Shown: in pieces, positions 52,332-61,640 of the stretch
Numbering within the stretch: position 1 is the first letter of the stretch
Layout: each line of letters begins with the position of its first letter
NCBI GenBank assembly: GCA_030429205.1
Contig: JAUICZ010000006.1
Coordinates: 1-64,000 of the forward strand
DNA length: 64,000 nucleotides
Reading direction: 5' to 3'
From: Bacteroidia bacterium
GTDB lineage: Bacteria > Bacteroidota > Bacteroidia > Chitinophagales > Chitinophagaceae
Notes under the pieces: model-generated
Told to the model about the DNA's origin: nothing
What the model saw: the letters and a program-made list of their open reading frames with translations, nothing else
The model's database searches: none
Translations under genes and position numbers: made by a program

Positions 52332-52916
52332 TCAGCGTAATACGAGGTTTTTATCCTCTATCATCTTGCGCAAATTTATGAGACCATAACGCATACGACC
52401 TAATGCGGTATTTATACTTACTTTAGTCAAGTCTGATATTTCCTTAAAGCTTAACTCAGCATATATTCTCAAAACTATCACCTCTCTCTGCTCTTCCGGA
52501 AGTTCTTCTATCAGCCTTCTAATGCTGGCATGTGTTTGTCTTTTCTCAATTTCAGATGAAGCTCCTTCATCTACAGCTGATAATAACTCAGTAATATCTG
52601 TACCATCACTTAATGTTACGGGAACTGTTTGACGAACCTTTCTAAAATGGTCCATACATAGATTATGGGCTACACGCATGGCCCATGGTAAAAATTTGCC
52701 TTGCTCAGCATATTTACCAGATCTAATCGTTTTTATAATCTTGACGAAAGTATCCTGAAAGATATCTTCAGATGTAAACTGATCTTTTACAAGCATATAT
52801 ATACTAGTAAAAATCTTGTCTTTGTACTTATGTATAAGCGCTTCTAGAGCAATAGAATTACCCTCTTTAAAAGCTTGCACAAGTTGTGCGTCTGTTTGTT
52901 GATGGATGGTTTGCAT
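52332..52916 (-). CDS. RNA polymerase ECF-type sigma factor
   Basis: 194 residues with sigma region 2 (EDIFQDTFVKIIKTIRSGKYAEQGKFLPWAMRVAHNLCMDHFRK) and region 4 HTH (LPEEQREVIVLRIYAELSFKEISDLTKVSINTALGRMRYG). No region 3 and no adjacent anti-sigma factor, so control may be transcriptional or autoregulatory. The Bacteroidota groups with this HFRK / SINTALGRM form often control envelope or stress genes. Two perfect inverted repeats lie just before the start codon. Confidence 0.93.
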   Translation of the reverse strand: MQTIHQQTDAQLVQAFKEGNSIALEALIHKYKDKIFTSIYMLVKDQFTSEDIFQDTFVKIIKTIRSGKYAEQGKFLPWAMRVAHNLCMDHFRKVRQTVPVTLSDGTDITELLSAVDEGASSEIEKRQTHASIRRLIEELPEEQREVIVLRIYAELSFKEISDLTKVSINTALGRMRYGLINLRKMIEDKNLVLR

Positions 52917-52923
52917 AATCTTC

Positions 52924-52937
52924 TACCTGTTTAGGTA
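52924..52937. promoter_or_regulatory. Inverted repeat at the sigma-factor start
   Basis: TACCTGTTTAGGTA is a 5+4+5 perfect dyad 8 bp from the sigma-factor ATG, at the ribosome-binding region. It shares the core CCTGTTTAGG with operator-like copy 3 at 31890. Confidence 0.45.
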
Positions 52938-52946
52938 CACATCATT

Positions 52947-52962
52947 ACATTTCGATAAATGT
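52947..52962. promoter_or_regulatory. Second inverted repeat upstream of the sigma factor
   Basis: ACATTTCGATAAATGT is a perfect 6+4+6 dyad in the leader or promoter of the sigma-factor gene. Regulator unknown. Confidence 0.4.
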
Positions 52963-53179
52963 TTTATTTAATGTAGAAGTCTATGCTATATAAGATTTGC
53001 CTTTTAGTTATTAACGAATAATTATGTTAGTTATTGTTTGTTTGTGAAAATATTTTAACACAAACACCATACCAAAATTCATTGTATTTATAAAGATATA
53101 TTAATCTCTATTCAAAAAGACAGTAAATATTGTTAAAGAGTTTGCCGTTATTGTTAAAAATGAAATTGACATGACAAAC

Positions 53180-53203
53180 GAGAGCCTAGTAAACTAGGCT
53201 CTC
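53180..53203 (-). terminator. Terminator-like palindrome after the choice-of-anchor I gene
   Basis: GAGAGCCTAGT and ACTAGGCTCTC pair perfectly with an AA loop. T-rich sequence after it on the minus strand is weak. Confidence 0.7.
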
Positions 53204-53231
53204 TAAATATTAATTATATATCTACTAATCC

Positions 53232-55364
53232 TTACTGTATTACAACCTTCTCTACACGGAAACCATTAGCATGTAAAAAGTATATACCGCTGCTTAAGTT
53301 GCCTGTGTGTATCTTGCTTGTATTTTCAAACCTTACAGAAACTGTTCCATTTACATCATACAATACACCACTAACAGGCTGACTAAAGTACAACTCACCG
53401 TTTGTTGTCGGGTTAGGGTATACATTTAGTTTCTCAAGCTGATTCTCAAGATATGCAACTGACACTGGTGTGTATTCTACTTCATACACAGCCACTGTAC
53501 CACTCACCTCGTTTGAAGATACTAAGTAGTAGCTATTACCTCTCTTAATGAACTTTAAGTCTTCAGGACCATTATCACCTCCAAAAGCTGAAGTATCACG
53601 TGTGTTGATATAATCAACAAATACAGGTGCAGACGGATTGCTTACATCATACACCATAACACCACCTATTCTTTCCAAACCAATAAAAGCATAAGTAGTA
53701 TCGTTGATAACACCTGTTGTCACTGCTTCAGGCTCTGGACCTTTATCATCACTTCTATCTTTAAAATCATTGTCATCATTACTACTGTTGAATATCTTTC
53801 CGATTTTCGGATCAACTGAAGTTATTTGCTCAAACTGGTCACCACTGTTAAAAACCACGTTACCATTATTTGCATTCACTATTGAAAAGCTTCTTGATCC
53901 GTAAGAGTATATAATATCCACATCACCATCGTTATCGGTATCACCATGTTGTGAAGTAGTTTTTAAACGCCCTAAACAATAATCTTCCTGGTATAAATCT
54001 GCTTCAGGAAATGCTGTTGGATCTAGTTTTAGATCTTTTACTCTTTCTTCTTCAGTATAAGGCTTATCGTAATCGCGTGCATCCCCCTCGTTAGCTAAAA
54101 TCACATATGAAATACCGTTAGCAGTATATGGAGCAATAGCATCCGGCTGGTACATACCTCTTACAGGCCAGTTTGCTATTAATACTTCATCTGTCTTATT
54201 ACTCGCATCTATGCCATTACCTGCCGCGCTGTGGTCAACTGTACCTAAACCCTCTATAGCGAAAATTGTACCTGAAGGGATATGCAATAAAGCGATAGCA
54301 TTATTTTCTTGTAAAGCAACAACTGCAGTATCAGAAGTTTTGTTAACTGCTATATATTCCGGCTCTAGATCTTCAGCTACTGTAGGGGTATTAAAGTTAT
54401 CAAACAATCTTACACCCTTACCTTTTAAGGTAGCCACCTGAGCATTAAATGCCGTAAATCTTGCGTGAGAAGATGTAGCACTTGCTGCACCATTTGATAT
54501 GTCAACAATCGTTACCGAACCCTCAGGGTCAATTGTGTAATCATCGTTTGGCTCTCCTTCATTAGCAGTTAAGATATATTTTCCATCAGGAGTAAACGTG
54601 ATCATATCCGGCAAGAAACCTGCTTTAACCTGCTTCAACAATACACCGTTAGTATCTAACATTACAACAGAGCCACTATCTGTTTTAGGGCTTGCTTGTA
54701 CTGCAACAGCGACAACACCATTTTTTACAGCAACAGAGTTAATACCACCACCGTATGCAGACATATCAACTGAATCTATTTTGGTAGGTGATGCAGGGTT
54801 TGCAAAACTTAATATTTGAATTACATTTTTCTCTGAATTAACTACAAACAATCTGTTTGAAACACTATCGTAAGCTAATATCTCAGCAGAAGAACCACTT
54901 TGTGGCATTGTATACCTCCCTAAAAACTTCAAGCCGATGTTCTTTCTTGCTACAGGAGCTTTATAATCGTTGTCTTTTATATACACTACAGTGTTCTCAT
55001 CGCCGATACTACCATTTGTAGCGTTAGTTAACCTTATAGCAAAGTATTCTGCAGCTTCGCTTGCCGCATCATTAACAACATTTATGTCTACATATTGAGT
55101 ATCAGGGTCTGGAGTTGTTGCGGGAAATGTCAATTGGGTAGTAGCTAATGTGTAATCACTGCTAGATGCAGTACCAAAATTATTAACTACAGTAATATCT
55201 ACCGTTGTAGGGTTTGCGTTTTTGTTCTTAACTATTACGGCAACCTTTACAGTTCCTGCTGCTTCGTCAACAATTAGCACCTCATCTTTCATGTTAATGT
55301 CTTGCGCATCAACACTCAATGCGACACTAAATAACGCACTTAATGTTAGTATCAGTTTTTTCAT
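53232..55364 (-). CDS. Choice-of-anchor I family secreted protein with Calx-beta and T9SS domains
   Basis: 710 residues from the ATG at 55364, signal peptide ending SVDAQ. An N-terminal Calx-beta domain (about 20-130: VDEAAGTVKVAVIV ... DYTLATTQLTF ... EAAEYFAIRLTNATNG) is followed by the choice-of-anchor I beta-propeller (about 150-600: EILAYDSVSNRLFVVNSEKNVIQIL, PDMITFTPDGKYILTANEGEPNDDYTIDPEGSV, ILANEGDARDYD, GPEPEAVT). A T9SS type A tail closes it (VYPNPTTNGELYF ... VEKVVIQ). It is a surface or released protein; a phosphatase-like role is sometimes proposed for this propeller, but nothing here proves it. Confidence 0.92.
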   Translation of the reverse strand: MKKLILTLSALFSVALSVDAQDINMKDEVLIVDEAAGTVKVAVIVKNKNANPTTVDITVVNNFGTASSSDYTLATTQLTFPATTPDPDTQYVDINVVNDAASEAAEYFAIRLTNATNGSIGDENTVVYIKDNDYKAPVARKNIGLKFLGRYTMPQSGSSAEILAYDSVSNRLFVVNSEKNVIQILSFANPASPTKIDSVDMSAYGGGINSVAVKNGVVAVAVQASPKTDSGSVVMLDTNGVLLKQVKAGFLPDMITFTPDGKYILTANEGEPNDDYTIDPEGSVTIVDISNGAASATSSHARFTAFNAQVATLKGKGVRLFDNFNTPTVAEDLEPEYIAVNKTSDTAVVALQENNAIALLHIPSGTIFAIEGLGTVDHSAAGNGIDASNKTDEVLIANWPVRGMYQPDAIAPYTANGISYVILANEGDARDYDKPYTEEERVKDLKLDPTAFPEADLYQEDYCLGRLKTTSQHGDTDNDGDVDIIYSYGSRSFSIVNANNGNVVFNSGDQFEQITSVDPKIGKIFNSSNDDNDFKDRSDDKGPEPEAVTTGVINDTTYAFIGLERIGGVMVYDVSNPSAPVFVDYINTRDTSAFGGDNGPEDLKFIKRGNSYYLVSSNEVSGTVAVYEVEYTPVSVAYLENQLEKLNVYPNPTTNGELYFSQPVSGVLYDVNGTVSVRFENTSKIHTGNLSSGIYFLHANGFRVEKVVIQ

Positions 55365-55487
55365 AAGATTATATTTTCTGCAAAAAACCGAACCAAACAT
55401 TATGGAAACAACTGTTTAAAAAGTGTTCATGTAAACTTTTAGTTTTCGTAACAATGAGTTGTACATGGCTTAATGTTTAATTAACAA

Positions 55488-55515
55488 AACGGATATTGAA
55501 GACTCAATACCCGTT
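55488..55515 (-). terminator. Probable terminator of the small secreted protein gene
   Basis: AACGG-TATT (55488-55497) and AATA-CCGTT (55506-55515) pair with one mismatch. The minus strand continues with TTTTGTTAATT. Confidence 0.65.
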
Positions 55516-55542
55516 AATAAACCCACCTAACCTATATTATAA

Positions 55543-55839
55543 TTATCTGCAAACTCTTCTGGTATTTCTATCATGCTTCTGGTAATAAATATTCCTATTA
55601 AAGTTTCGTTGTGCACGATTAATAATTACCTTTTCACGAGGAGTGACACGACCATCTGCTCTTGCCAAATGTTTTAATGAATGAACGTGAGCTTTTTGCA
55701 CTCTCAACATCCTTGCCTCTTTAGGCGTAAGTTGCCCTGTCTTAACACCGTGCTTAATACGAGGGTTTGAATGAGCAATTGCAGTTTGAATCGTCAACAA
55801 AGCAACTGCGATCATAAATACTGTTTTTACTCTTTTCAT
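55543..55839 (-). CDS. Small secreted basic protein of unknown function
   Basis: 98 residues with a signal peptide (TIQTAIAHS). The mature part is strongly basic and helical, with LTPKEARMLRVQKAHV and HLARADGRVTPREKVIINRAQR, where ADGRxTxxE resembles the calcium-like loop of TerB-type helical proteins, but it is too short for that fold. Single gene with its own terminator. Function unknown. Confidence 0.72.
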   Translation of the reverse strand: MKRVKTVFMIAVALLTIQTAIAHSNPRIKHGVKTGQLTPKEARMLRVQKAHVHSLKHLARADGRVTPREKVIINRAQRNFNRNIYYQKHDRNTRRVCR

Positions 55840-55907
55840 TTTCTACTCCATTTTGTTCACAAGTAAGACCTGTAATAAACAAAGTAGTTTAACGATCAAC
55901 TGTTAAA

Positions 55908-55940
55908 TAAAAACAAAAGCTCCTGCTAAAAAGCAGGAGC
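55908..55940 (-). terminator. Terminator of the ftsZ transcript
   Basis: GCTCCTGCT (55919-55927) and AGCAGGAGC (55932-55940) with an AAAA loop. The minus strand after the stem reads TTTTGTTTTT, so it is a strong rho-independent terminator. Confidence 0.93.
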
Positions 55941-55974
55941 ATCTTGCAATATGAAGTATAACAAAAGAGACTAG

Positions 55975-57744
55975 TTAATCAGGCTTATCACCATTTAGAA
56001 AAGTGTTCAACGAGTTAATATTCCCATCTTCTTTCTTTTCATCATCATTATTACTCACCGTATATCCACTGTAAAACGTATCAGACGATGCGACAGTGTT
56101 ATTATCTATATTGACGTTTTTTCTTACATAAGCCGGAACATTTTCTATGTCATCATCGTTATGATCAGACTTTACATCAAAACTCATTCTTCTCAATCTC
56201 TCTGCACGCTCTTCCAATGCACGTTTCTGTTGCTCAAACCTTTCCTTTTCTTCTATTTCATGTTGAGTCATTTCGCGCTGTTGCGAAACATTATTATTTG
56301 TCTCGTTCACTGCAGCATTAGCATCCAACTCAAAAGTATTTTCCTGATCATTTTTCACTACCAACTGAAACTCATTTTCATTTTCCTCCATGTCCTCTTC
56401 CACCTGTTGCTGCATCATGTATGGAGATTCAGCATCAGATACTTCTTGCTCAGGCTCACTACTTACCTCATCAGACATTTCTACATCTTCACCAGGCATG
56501 ATCAATTCTATACGTTCACGAGTGTCATCTTTCTCTTCCTTACTATCAGTTGATGTTGGGAATGATGGTTTTGCATCAATAGTCACAGAACCGGTCTGAA
56601 CAACAGGTACATCTTCCACTAATTTAGGCGCGAGTGTATCTTCTTTAGGCTGCTCTGAAATTTCATCAGAACTGGCCTTCGAACCTGACACTGAATTATC
56701 ACCAGCAACCGGCTGCTTCAGTTCCATTATCACCTTTTCAGGTTCATTTTTTCTGGCAGGCATCTCAGAATCAATATCCTTGTGGCTAAAGCCTGTCGCT
56801 ATAATAGTTACACCGATGCTATCACCAAGGTTAGGATCGTGTCCCATACCTAGTATCACATCACAATCATCTCCGGCTTGTTGTTGTACATATGCTTGTA
56901 TAGCTTCTGCCTCATCCATTGTATGTTCATGCTCACCTTCTGCAGAAGTAATATTCAACAAAATCCATTTCGCACCATTTATCTCATTATCATTCAATAG
57001 TGGAGAGCTTAGCGCTTCTTCAACCGCCTGCAGAGCTCTGTTCTCTCCTGACACTGTAGAATTACCTAAGATAGCTACACCGCCATCCCTCATGACAGTA
57101 CAAACATCAGCGAAGTCAACATTTATTGATCCCGTTGTACTAATAACATCTGTTATACATTTTGCTGCAGTAGCTAGTACATTATCCGCTTGTGCAAATG
57201 CCTTTGTAAACGGCAAGTTACCATACTGCTGGCGTAGTTTATCATTAGAGATGATCAATATAGTATCAACATTCTCACGCATCCTTTCTATACCTGCCTG
57301 AGCTTGCTTCATTCGCTTACGTCCTTCATAAGAGAAAGGAGTTGTCACAATACCGACAGTTAAGATGTCTAGGTCCTTACATACTTTTGCAACAACAGGG
57401 GCTCCACCGGTACCGGTTCCGCCTCCCATTCCAGCTGTAATAAAGGCCATTTTAGTGTTCACTTCCAATATCTTCGAAATATCTTCGAAGCTTTCCTCGC
57501 AGGCTTGTTTACCTATTTCAGGATTAGCTCCAGCTCCCAGCCCTTGTGTAAGGTGTGGTCCCAATTGTACCTTATTGGCCACAGGGCTTAGTGTTAATGC
57601 TTGAGAATCTGTGTTGCAGACTACAAAGTCTACGCCGTCAATTCCTAGGCTATGCATGTAGTTTACCGCATTGCTACCGCCTCCACCTACGCCTATCACC
57701 TTTATAATAGATGACTTGTTTTTAGGACTTTCAAAGTGTATCAT
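55975..57744 (-). CDS. ftsZ: Cell division protein FtsZ with extended linker
   Basis: 589 residues; the GTPase/polymerisation core is about 1-320 with GVGGGGSNAVNYM, GGGTGTG at 107-113 and TLSPVANKVQLGPHLTQGLGAGANP. A long acidic, repetitive linker (about 325-545, rich in E, D, Q, S, T) follows, containing RFEQQKRALEERAERLRRMSFD. A peptide ENVPAYVRKN near 550, similar to the C-terminal FtsA-binding peptide (xVPAxLRR), is followed by about 40 more residues ending LNTFLNGDKPD. A tail beyond this peptide is known in Bacteroidota FtsZ. Last gene of the murD-to-ftsZ cluster. Confidence 0.97.
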   Translation of the reverse strand: MIHFESPKNKSSIIKVIGVGGGGSNAVNYMHSLGIDGVDFVVCNTDSQALTLSPVANKVQLGPHLTQGLGAGANPEIGKQACEESFEDISKILEVNTKMAFITAGMGGGTGTGGAPVVAKVCKDLDILTVGIVTTPFSYEGRKRMKQAQAGIERMRENVDTILIISNDKLRQQYGNLPFTKAFAQADNVLATAAKCITDVISTTGSINVDFADVCTVMRDGGVAILGNSTVSGENRALQAVEEALSSPLLNDNEINGAKWILLNITSAEGEHEHTMDEAEAIQAYVQQQAGDDCDVILGMGHDPNLGDSIGVTIIATGFSHKDIDSEMPARKNEPEKVIMELKQPVAGDNSVSGSKASSDEISEQPKEDTLAPKLVEDVPVVQTGSVTIDAKPSFPTSTDSKEEKDDTRERIELIMPGEDVEMSDEVSSEPEQEVSDAESPYMMQQQVEEDMEENENEFQLVVKNDQENTFELDANAAVNETNNNVSQQREMTQHEIEEKERFEQQKRALEERAERLRRMSFDVKSDHNDDDIENVPAYVRKNVNIDNNTVASSDTFYSGYTVSNNDDEKKEDGNINSLNTFLNGDKPD

Positions 57745-57817
57745 ACGATTTCAGTTTTTGTTGGGTTAGTAAATTGTACAGTTAGTAAGTATATAATTGA
57801 TGGTTAGTACTTCTTTT

Positions 57818-59179
57818 TTATATTTCTTCATCTTCAACTTCTTCAAACAAACTCATGAACTTTCCTTTCAGTCCGTCGAATAGTTTTTTCATTTTGTCGG
57901 AACGCTTATTATCATTTCCTTCTGCAGGCACTCCGCCTTCTTGTTCAACAGCATTTTCTTCTTCTAATTTTGCTGATATATAATTGCCTCCATCTTCTGC
58001 ATAAACCATTTTACCGTTCTCATAATCATGATACCCTCTTAATATCAAACCAATACAAGTTGAGTACATCGGGTTCATTAAAGGTTTTGCATACCCTCCG
58101 GCCAAATGCTCATTAGGATAACCTATACGTGCTCCTAAACCTGTTACGTATTCTGTAAGCTGAATTATATGTTTTAATTGAGAACCACCACCAGTTAAAA
58201 TAATTCCGCCATACAGCTTTTTATCCAAACCAATTTGTTTTAAATGATATAATACATAGTCTAGTATCTCCTGTGTTCTGGCCTGTATAATATGAGCCAA
58301 ATTCTTCACAGAAATCTCTTTAGCTGGCAAGCCTCTCAAGCCCGGTATTGTTATATATGCATTATCACTTGCTTCTGCAGCCAATGCAGTACCAAACTGC
58401 ACTTTCATTTGCTCTGCCTGAGCACGCAATACCCCGAGTCCGCTTCTAATATCATTAGTTATGTTTACACCTGCATATGGTATAACGGCAGTGTGTTTTA
58501 ATATTCCATCGTAAAAAACAGCCATATCGGTAGTACCACCTCCAATATCAACAATAGCAACGCCTGCTTCTAAATCTTCATCATTCATTACTGCTGCTGC
58601 AGATGCCAATGGTTGCAGCACTAGATCTTTTGCTTTCAGCTGAGCTTTATCAACACACCCCTTGATGTTTCTGATTGCATTTTTGTCACCCGTTATAATG
58701 TGAAAGTTTGCTCCAATTTTAACACCATTCATACCGACCGGCTCTAAGACATTTGGTGTACTGTCTACCATAAACTCCTGTGGGACAATATCTATAATCT
58801 GATCCCCCGCAGGGATATACGTTTTATACTGATCTCGTATCAGCATGTCGATATCTTCTTTACTGATTACATCGTCCGAATTTGCCCTTACACGATCTCC
58901 ACGAGTTTGCAAACTCTTAATGTGCTGACCTGCAATACCTACATACACATCCTCTATTTCAATATCTGGATTTGATGCCAAACATTTTTCAATAGCCAAC
59001 TCAATCGACTTGATACACTGCTCTATGTTCATCACCACACCATGACTTACACCTGCAGACTCGACACGCCCAAATGCAAGTATCTCTAGTTTACCAAATT
59101 CGTTTTTTCTGCCTGCTATGGCAGCTACTTTTGTTGTACCTATGTCAAGGCCGACAATGATTGGTTGCTCTTTACTCAT
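57818..59179 (-). CDS. ftsA: Cell division protein FtsA
   Basis: 453-residue actin-like ATPase that links FtsZ to the membrane. Signatures: VGLDIGTTKVAAI (phosphate 1), the SHS2/1C insertion, VDIGGGTTDMAV (phosphate 2) and IILTGGGSQL (adenosine). A C-terminal amphipathic helix (MKKLFDGLKGKFMSLFEEVEDEEI) is the membrane anchor. 73 bp before ftsZ, within the division cluster. Confidence 0.97.
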   Translation of the reverse strand: MSKEQPIIVGLDIGTTKVAAIAGRKNEFGKLEILAFGRVESAGVSHGVVMNIEQCIKSIELAIEKCLASNPDIEIEDVYVGIAGQHIKSLQTRGDRVRANSDDVISKEDIDMLIRDQYKTYIPAGDQIIDIVPQEFMVDSTPNVLEPVGMNGVKIGANFHIITGDKNAIRNIKGCVDKAQLKAKDLVLQPLASAAAVMNDEDLEAGVAIVDIGGGTTDMAVFYDGILKHTAVIPYAGVNITNDIRSGLGVLRAQAEQMKVQFGTALAAEASDNAYITIPGLRGLPAKEISVKNLAHIIQARTQEILDYVLYHLKQIGLDKKLYGGIILTGGGSQLKHIIQLTEYVTGLGARIGYPNEHLAGGYAKPLMNPMYSTCIGLILRGYHDYENGKMVYAEDGGNYISAKLEEENAVEQEGGVPAEGNDNKRSDKMKKLFDGLKGKFMSLFEEVEDEEI

Positions 59180-59201
59180 ACTGCTAAATATTTATAGCTT
59201 A

Positions 59202-60284
59202 TTAATCATCGCTTCCGTTATATATATACTTCGGCGTTTGTTTTTCCTTTTCGTTATTTGTTGTGTTTATATCTTTTGTCTTGACCTTGTTTTGTTTTGT
59301 ATCAATTATACCTGCATCCACCGTTGCATGAGATGCCGGCTGTATATTCTCCTGAGGTATCTTTAATTCTGATTTAGCATCATCTACCTTTGCCTGAATT
59401 ACAGGTTGCTTTGTCACCATTCGGTTGTGTTCTAAAACTTTTTTACCGTATTCACCCATAATACTCTCTACCCAGTTGATCCTATTGATTACTTTATCTT
59501 TAGGCAGGTCCCAGTCCAGAGCCGGTGATGCTACCAACTGACCATCATAGCTCAAATCAAGCAAGTCATACTTATCCCACCCAACCTTGCTTAATACATT
59601 TTTATAGAACGTAAATAAATGATCGAACTTCATACTCAGGTTTGAAGTATCTCCTAATATGATTCTTTGATTTCCTAAAACAGGTACAATCTCAAAACTC
59701 ATATCTTCATTAACAATAAAATGTGCTACCTGAGCTGTCCAAAAACTATCATGTCTTATAAAGTCAGCCACTTTCATTATTTGCTTTCTGACAGATATGC
59801 CAACAGTATCCATGCGCAACTCCGGAGCATTTGTAACCACCAGTGTATAATAGTTGTATTGACTCGACAAAGGCATCGGGTTAGCATTCTTGTCTAGGTA
59901 GTAACTATTACCTCCTTCTTCAAACACCCTAAGGACAGGTACTTTCTGTGTAACCTCTGCATTTAACACTCTGTTGTTATCAACATATACTTTTGCGTTT
60001 TCTATCCACGGATTACCGGAAAGTATTCTCTCCATCATAGCAACATCTAATGACGCCAAATCAAACTCCTCCAAGCTTCTGTCATGCAATAAAATATCTT
60101 CAACATCTTCTTTGGCTACAAAACCATATTTATCATTATTAATTTGTATTGAAATATCTGTGAGTGTTCGTTTATCCTGCACTTTGGTAGCACTGACTAT
60201 CGCCATAAATCCAGCACATACTAATACTAGTGTCAGTATAGACTGAATTATTTTACGGGGTGATATTTTGCGCTTTACACTCAC
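59202..60284 (-). CDS. ftsQ: Cell division protein FtsQ
   Basis: 360-residue bitopic divisome protein. A cytosolic basic N-terminus, a transmembrane helix about 14-33 (SILTLVLVCAGFMAIVS), a POTRA domain (about 38-115: DISIQINNDKYGFVAKEDVEDILL ... PWIENAKVYVDNNRVLNAEVTQKVPVLRVF) and the FtsQ beta domain. A disordered hydrophilic C-terminal tail of about 60 residues (from about 300) follows. Overlaps the murC stop by 4 bp. Confidence 0.92.
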   Translation of the reverse strand: MSVKRKISPRKIIQSILTLVLVCAGFMAIVSATKVQDKRTLTDISIQINNDKYGFVAKEDVEDILLHDRSLEEFDLASLDVAMMERILSGNPWIENAKVYVDNNRVLNAEVTQKVPVLRVFEEGGNSYYLDKNANPMPLSSQYNYYTLVVTNAPELRMDTVGISVRKQIMKVADFIRHDSFWTAQVAHFIVNEDMSFEIVPVLGNQRIILGDTSNLSMKFDHLFTFYKNVLSKVGWDKYDLLDLSYDGQLVASPALDWDLPKDKVINRINWVESIMGEYGKKVLEHNRMVTKQPVIQAKVDDAKSELKIPQENIQPASHATVDAGIIDTKQNKVKTKDINTTNNEKEKQTPKYIYNGSDD

Positions 60285-61639
60285 TTACTTTCTATAATTT
60301 GTTTTATTGGCTGTACCAGTTTATCAATATCTCCGGCTCCTGCAGTTATAAACAACTCAATAGGAGCAACCTCTACATATTTCAACAACCCATCCTTAGA
60401 CAAAACATTACTATTAGGGTTCCCCATATAACTTGCAATCAACTCAGATGTTACACCATCAATGGGCTCCTCTCTAGCAGGATATATATCCAACAGTATT
60501 ACTTCGTCAGCAGCATCTAAACTTTTTGCAAAACCTTCTGCGTGATCCTTCGTTCTACTGAACAAATGAGGTTGAAATGCCACTACACACTTCTTGTTGC
60601 TAAACAACAGTTTCGCACTATTTATCAATGTTGCTAACTCTTCAGGATGATGCGCATAATCATCTATGTATACAGCTCTATCACTTTTAACCACATATTC
60701 AAACCTTCTTTTCACCCCTTTAAAATCCGGTAGTACTTTTTTTATGCTTTCAATATCAACTTCAATAAGTAGCGCTACTGCAATTGCTGCAACAGTATTT
60801 TCCACATTATGCATCCCCCCCATATTCAACCTGAATCCTGAATATTCTTCTCCTTTATACACTAAGTCGAATTCATAGCCTCCGTCTTTCATCACTATAC
60901 TCTTAGCAAAAACATCAGCAGCATCGTTTTGTAAGCTATATGTCAATACGTGTGTCGCTTTCAAATCGCTCGCCCTGTGTAAACCGTGCTTCATCAATAG
61001 CGTTCCGTTGTGCTTAATGTTTTTTGTGTATGAAACATAAGCATCTTCCATGCCTGTTACCGTTCCGTATATATCCAAATGGTCTGCATCCATTGCAGTT
61101 AGTACTGCTATATCCGGACTTAACTTCAAGAAGCTTCGATCATACTCATCAGCTTCTATTACTGCTGTATGCACATCACTACTCCAATAATTAGTTCCAT
61201 AGTTACCAGAGAGGCCTCCAAGAAATGCATTACAACCCATACCGGCTTCTCTTAACAAATAACCTATCATTGTGGTGACTGTAGTTTTACCATGAGTACC
61301 TGCAACCGTAATAGCAAACATTGCTTCGGTTATCCATTGTAATACATCACTACGCTTAAAGACCTTGTAGTTATTTTCCTTACACCATGCCAACTGTAGG
61401 TTTGACGCAGGTATAGCAGGTGTATATATGATCAGGTTTGCATCTTTATCAATGAACTCAACATTATCTTCGTAGTTAACTGGTATACCTTCTTTCTCCA
61501 GCTGCTCAGTTAGCTTCGTCTTTGTTTTATCATAACCAGACACAGCAACACCTCTTTGCGCAAAGAAGCGGGCAATGGCACTCATACCAATACCACCAAT
61601 GCCTATAAAGTATACTCGTGTCAGGTTATCTAAATTCAT
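60281..61639 (-). CDS. murC: UDP-N-acetylmuramate--L-alanine ligase
   Basis: 452 residues. The Rossmann UDP-binding start GIGGIGMS is at 13-20, the ATP loop GTHGKTT at 114-120, GEADEYDRSF (here EADEYDRSF) and HHPEELATL follow, and the C-terminal alanine-binding domain completes it. First peptide-adding step of cytoplasmic peptidoglycan precursor synthesis. One base from the murG stop and overlapping ftsQ. Confidence 0.97.
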   Translation of the reverse strand: MNLDNLTRVYFIGIGGIGMSAIARFFAQRGVAVSGYDKTKTKLTEQLEKEGIPVNYEDNVEFIDKDANLIIYTPAIPASNLQLAWCKENNYKVFKRSDVLQWITEAMFAITVAGTHGKTTVTTMIGYLLREAGMGCNAFLGGLSGNYGTNYWSSDVHTAVIEADEYDRSFLKLSPDIAVLTAMDADHLDIYGTVTGMEDAYVSYTKNIKHNGTLLMKHGLHRASDLKATHVLTYSLQNDAADVFAKSIVMKDGGYEFDLVYKGEEYSGFRLNMGGMHNVENTVAAIAVALLIEVDIESIKKVLPDFKGVKRRFEYVVKSDRAVYIDDYAHHPEELATLINSAKLLFSNKKCVVAFQPHLFSRTKDHAEGFAKSLDAADEVILLDIYPAREEPIDGVTSELIASYMGNPNSNVLSKDGLLKYVEVAPIELFITAGAGDIDKLVQPIKQIIESK

Positions 61640-61640
61640 T

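Larger units (their letters stand above)
52917..53231. other. 315-bp gene-free region between sigma factor and choice-of-anchor I gene
   Basis: AT-rich intergenic region. It holds the two inverted repeats near the sigma-factor start and a palindromic terminator near 53180; the middle (52965-53175) is low-complexity A/T with TTTG and AACA runs. No gene, tRNA or repeat family was recognised. Confidence 0.6.

Noticed and set aside
56780-57301. 173-codon frame opposite ftsZ
   Set aside because: Antisense shadow of the FtsZ GTPase domain.
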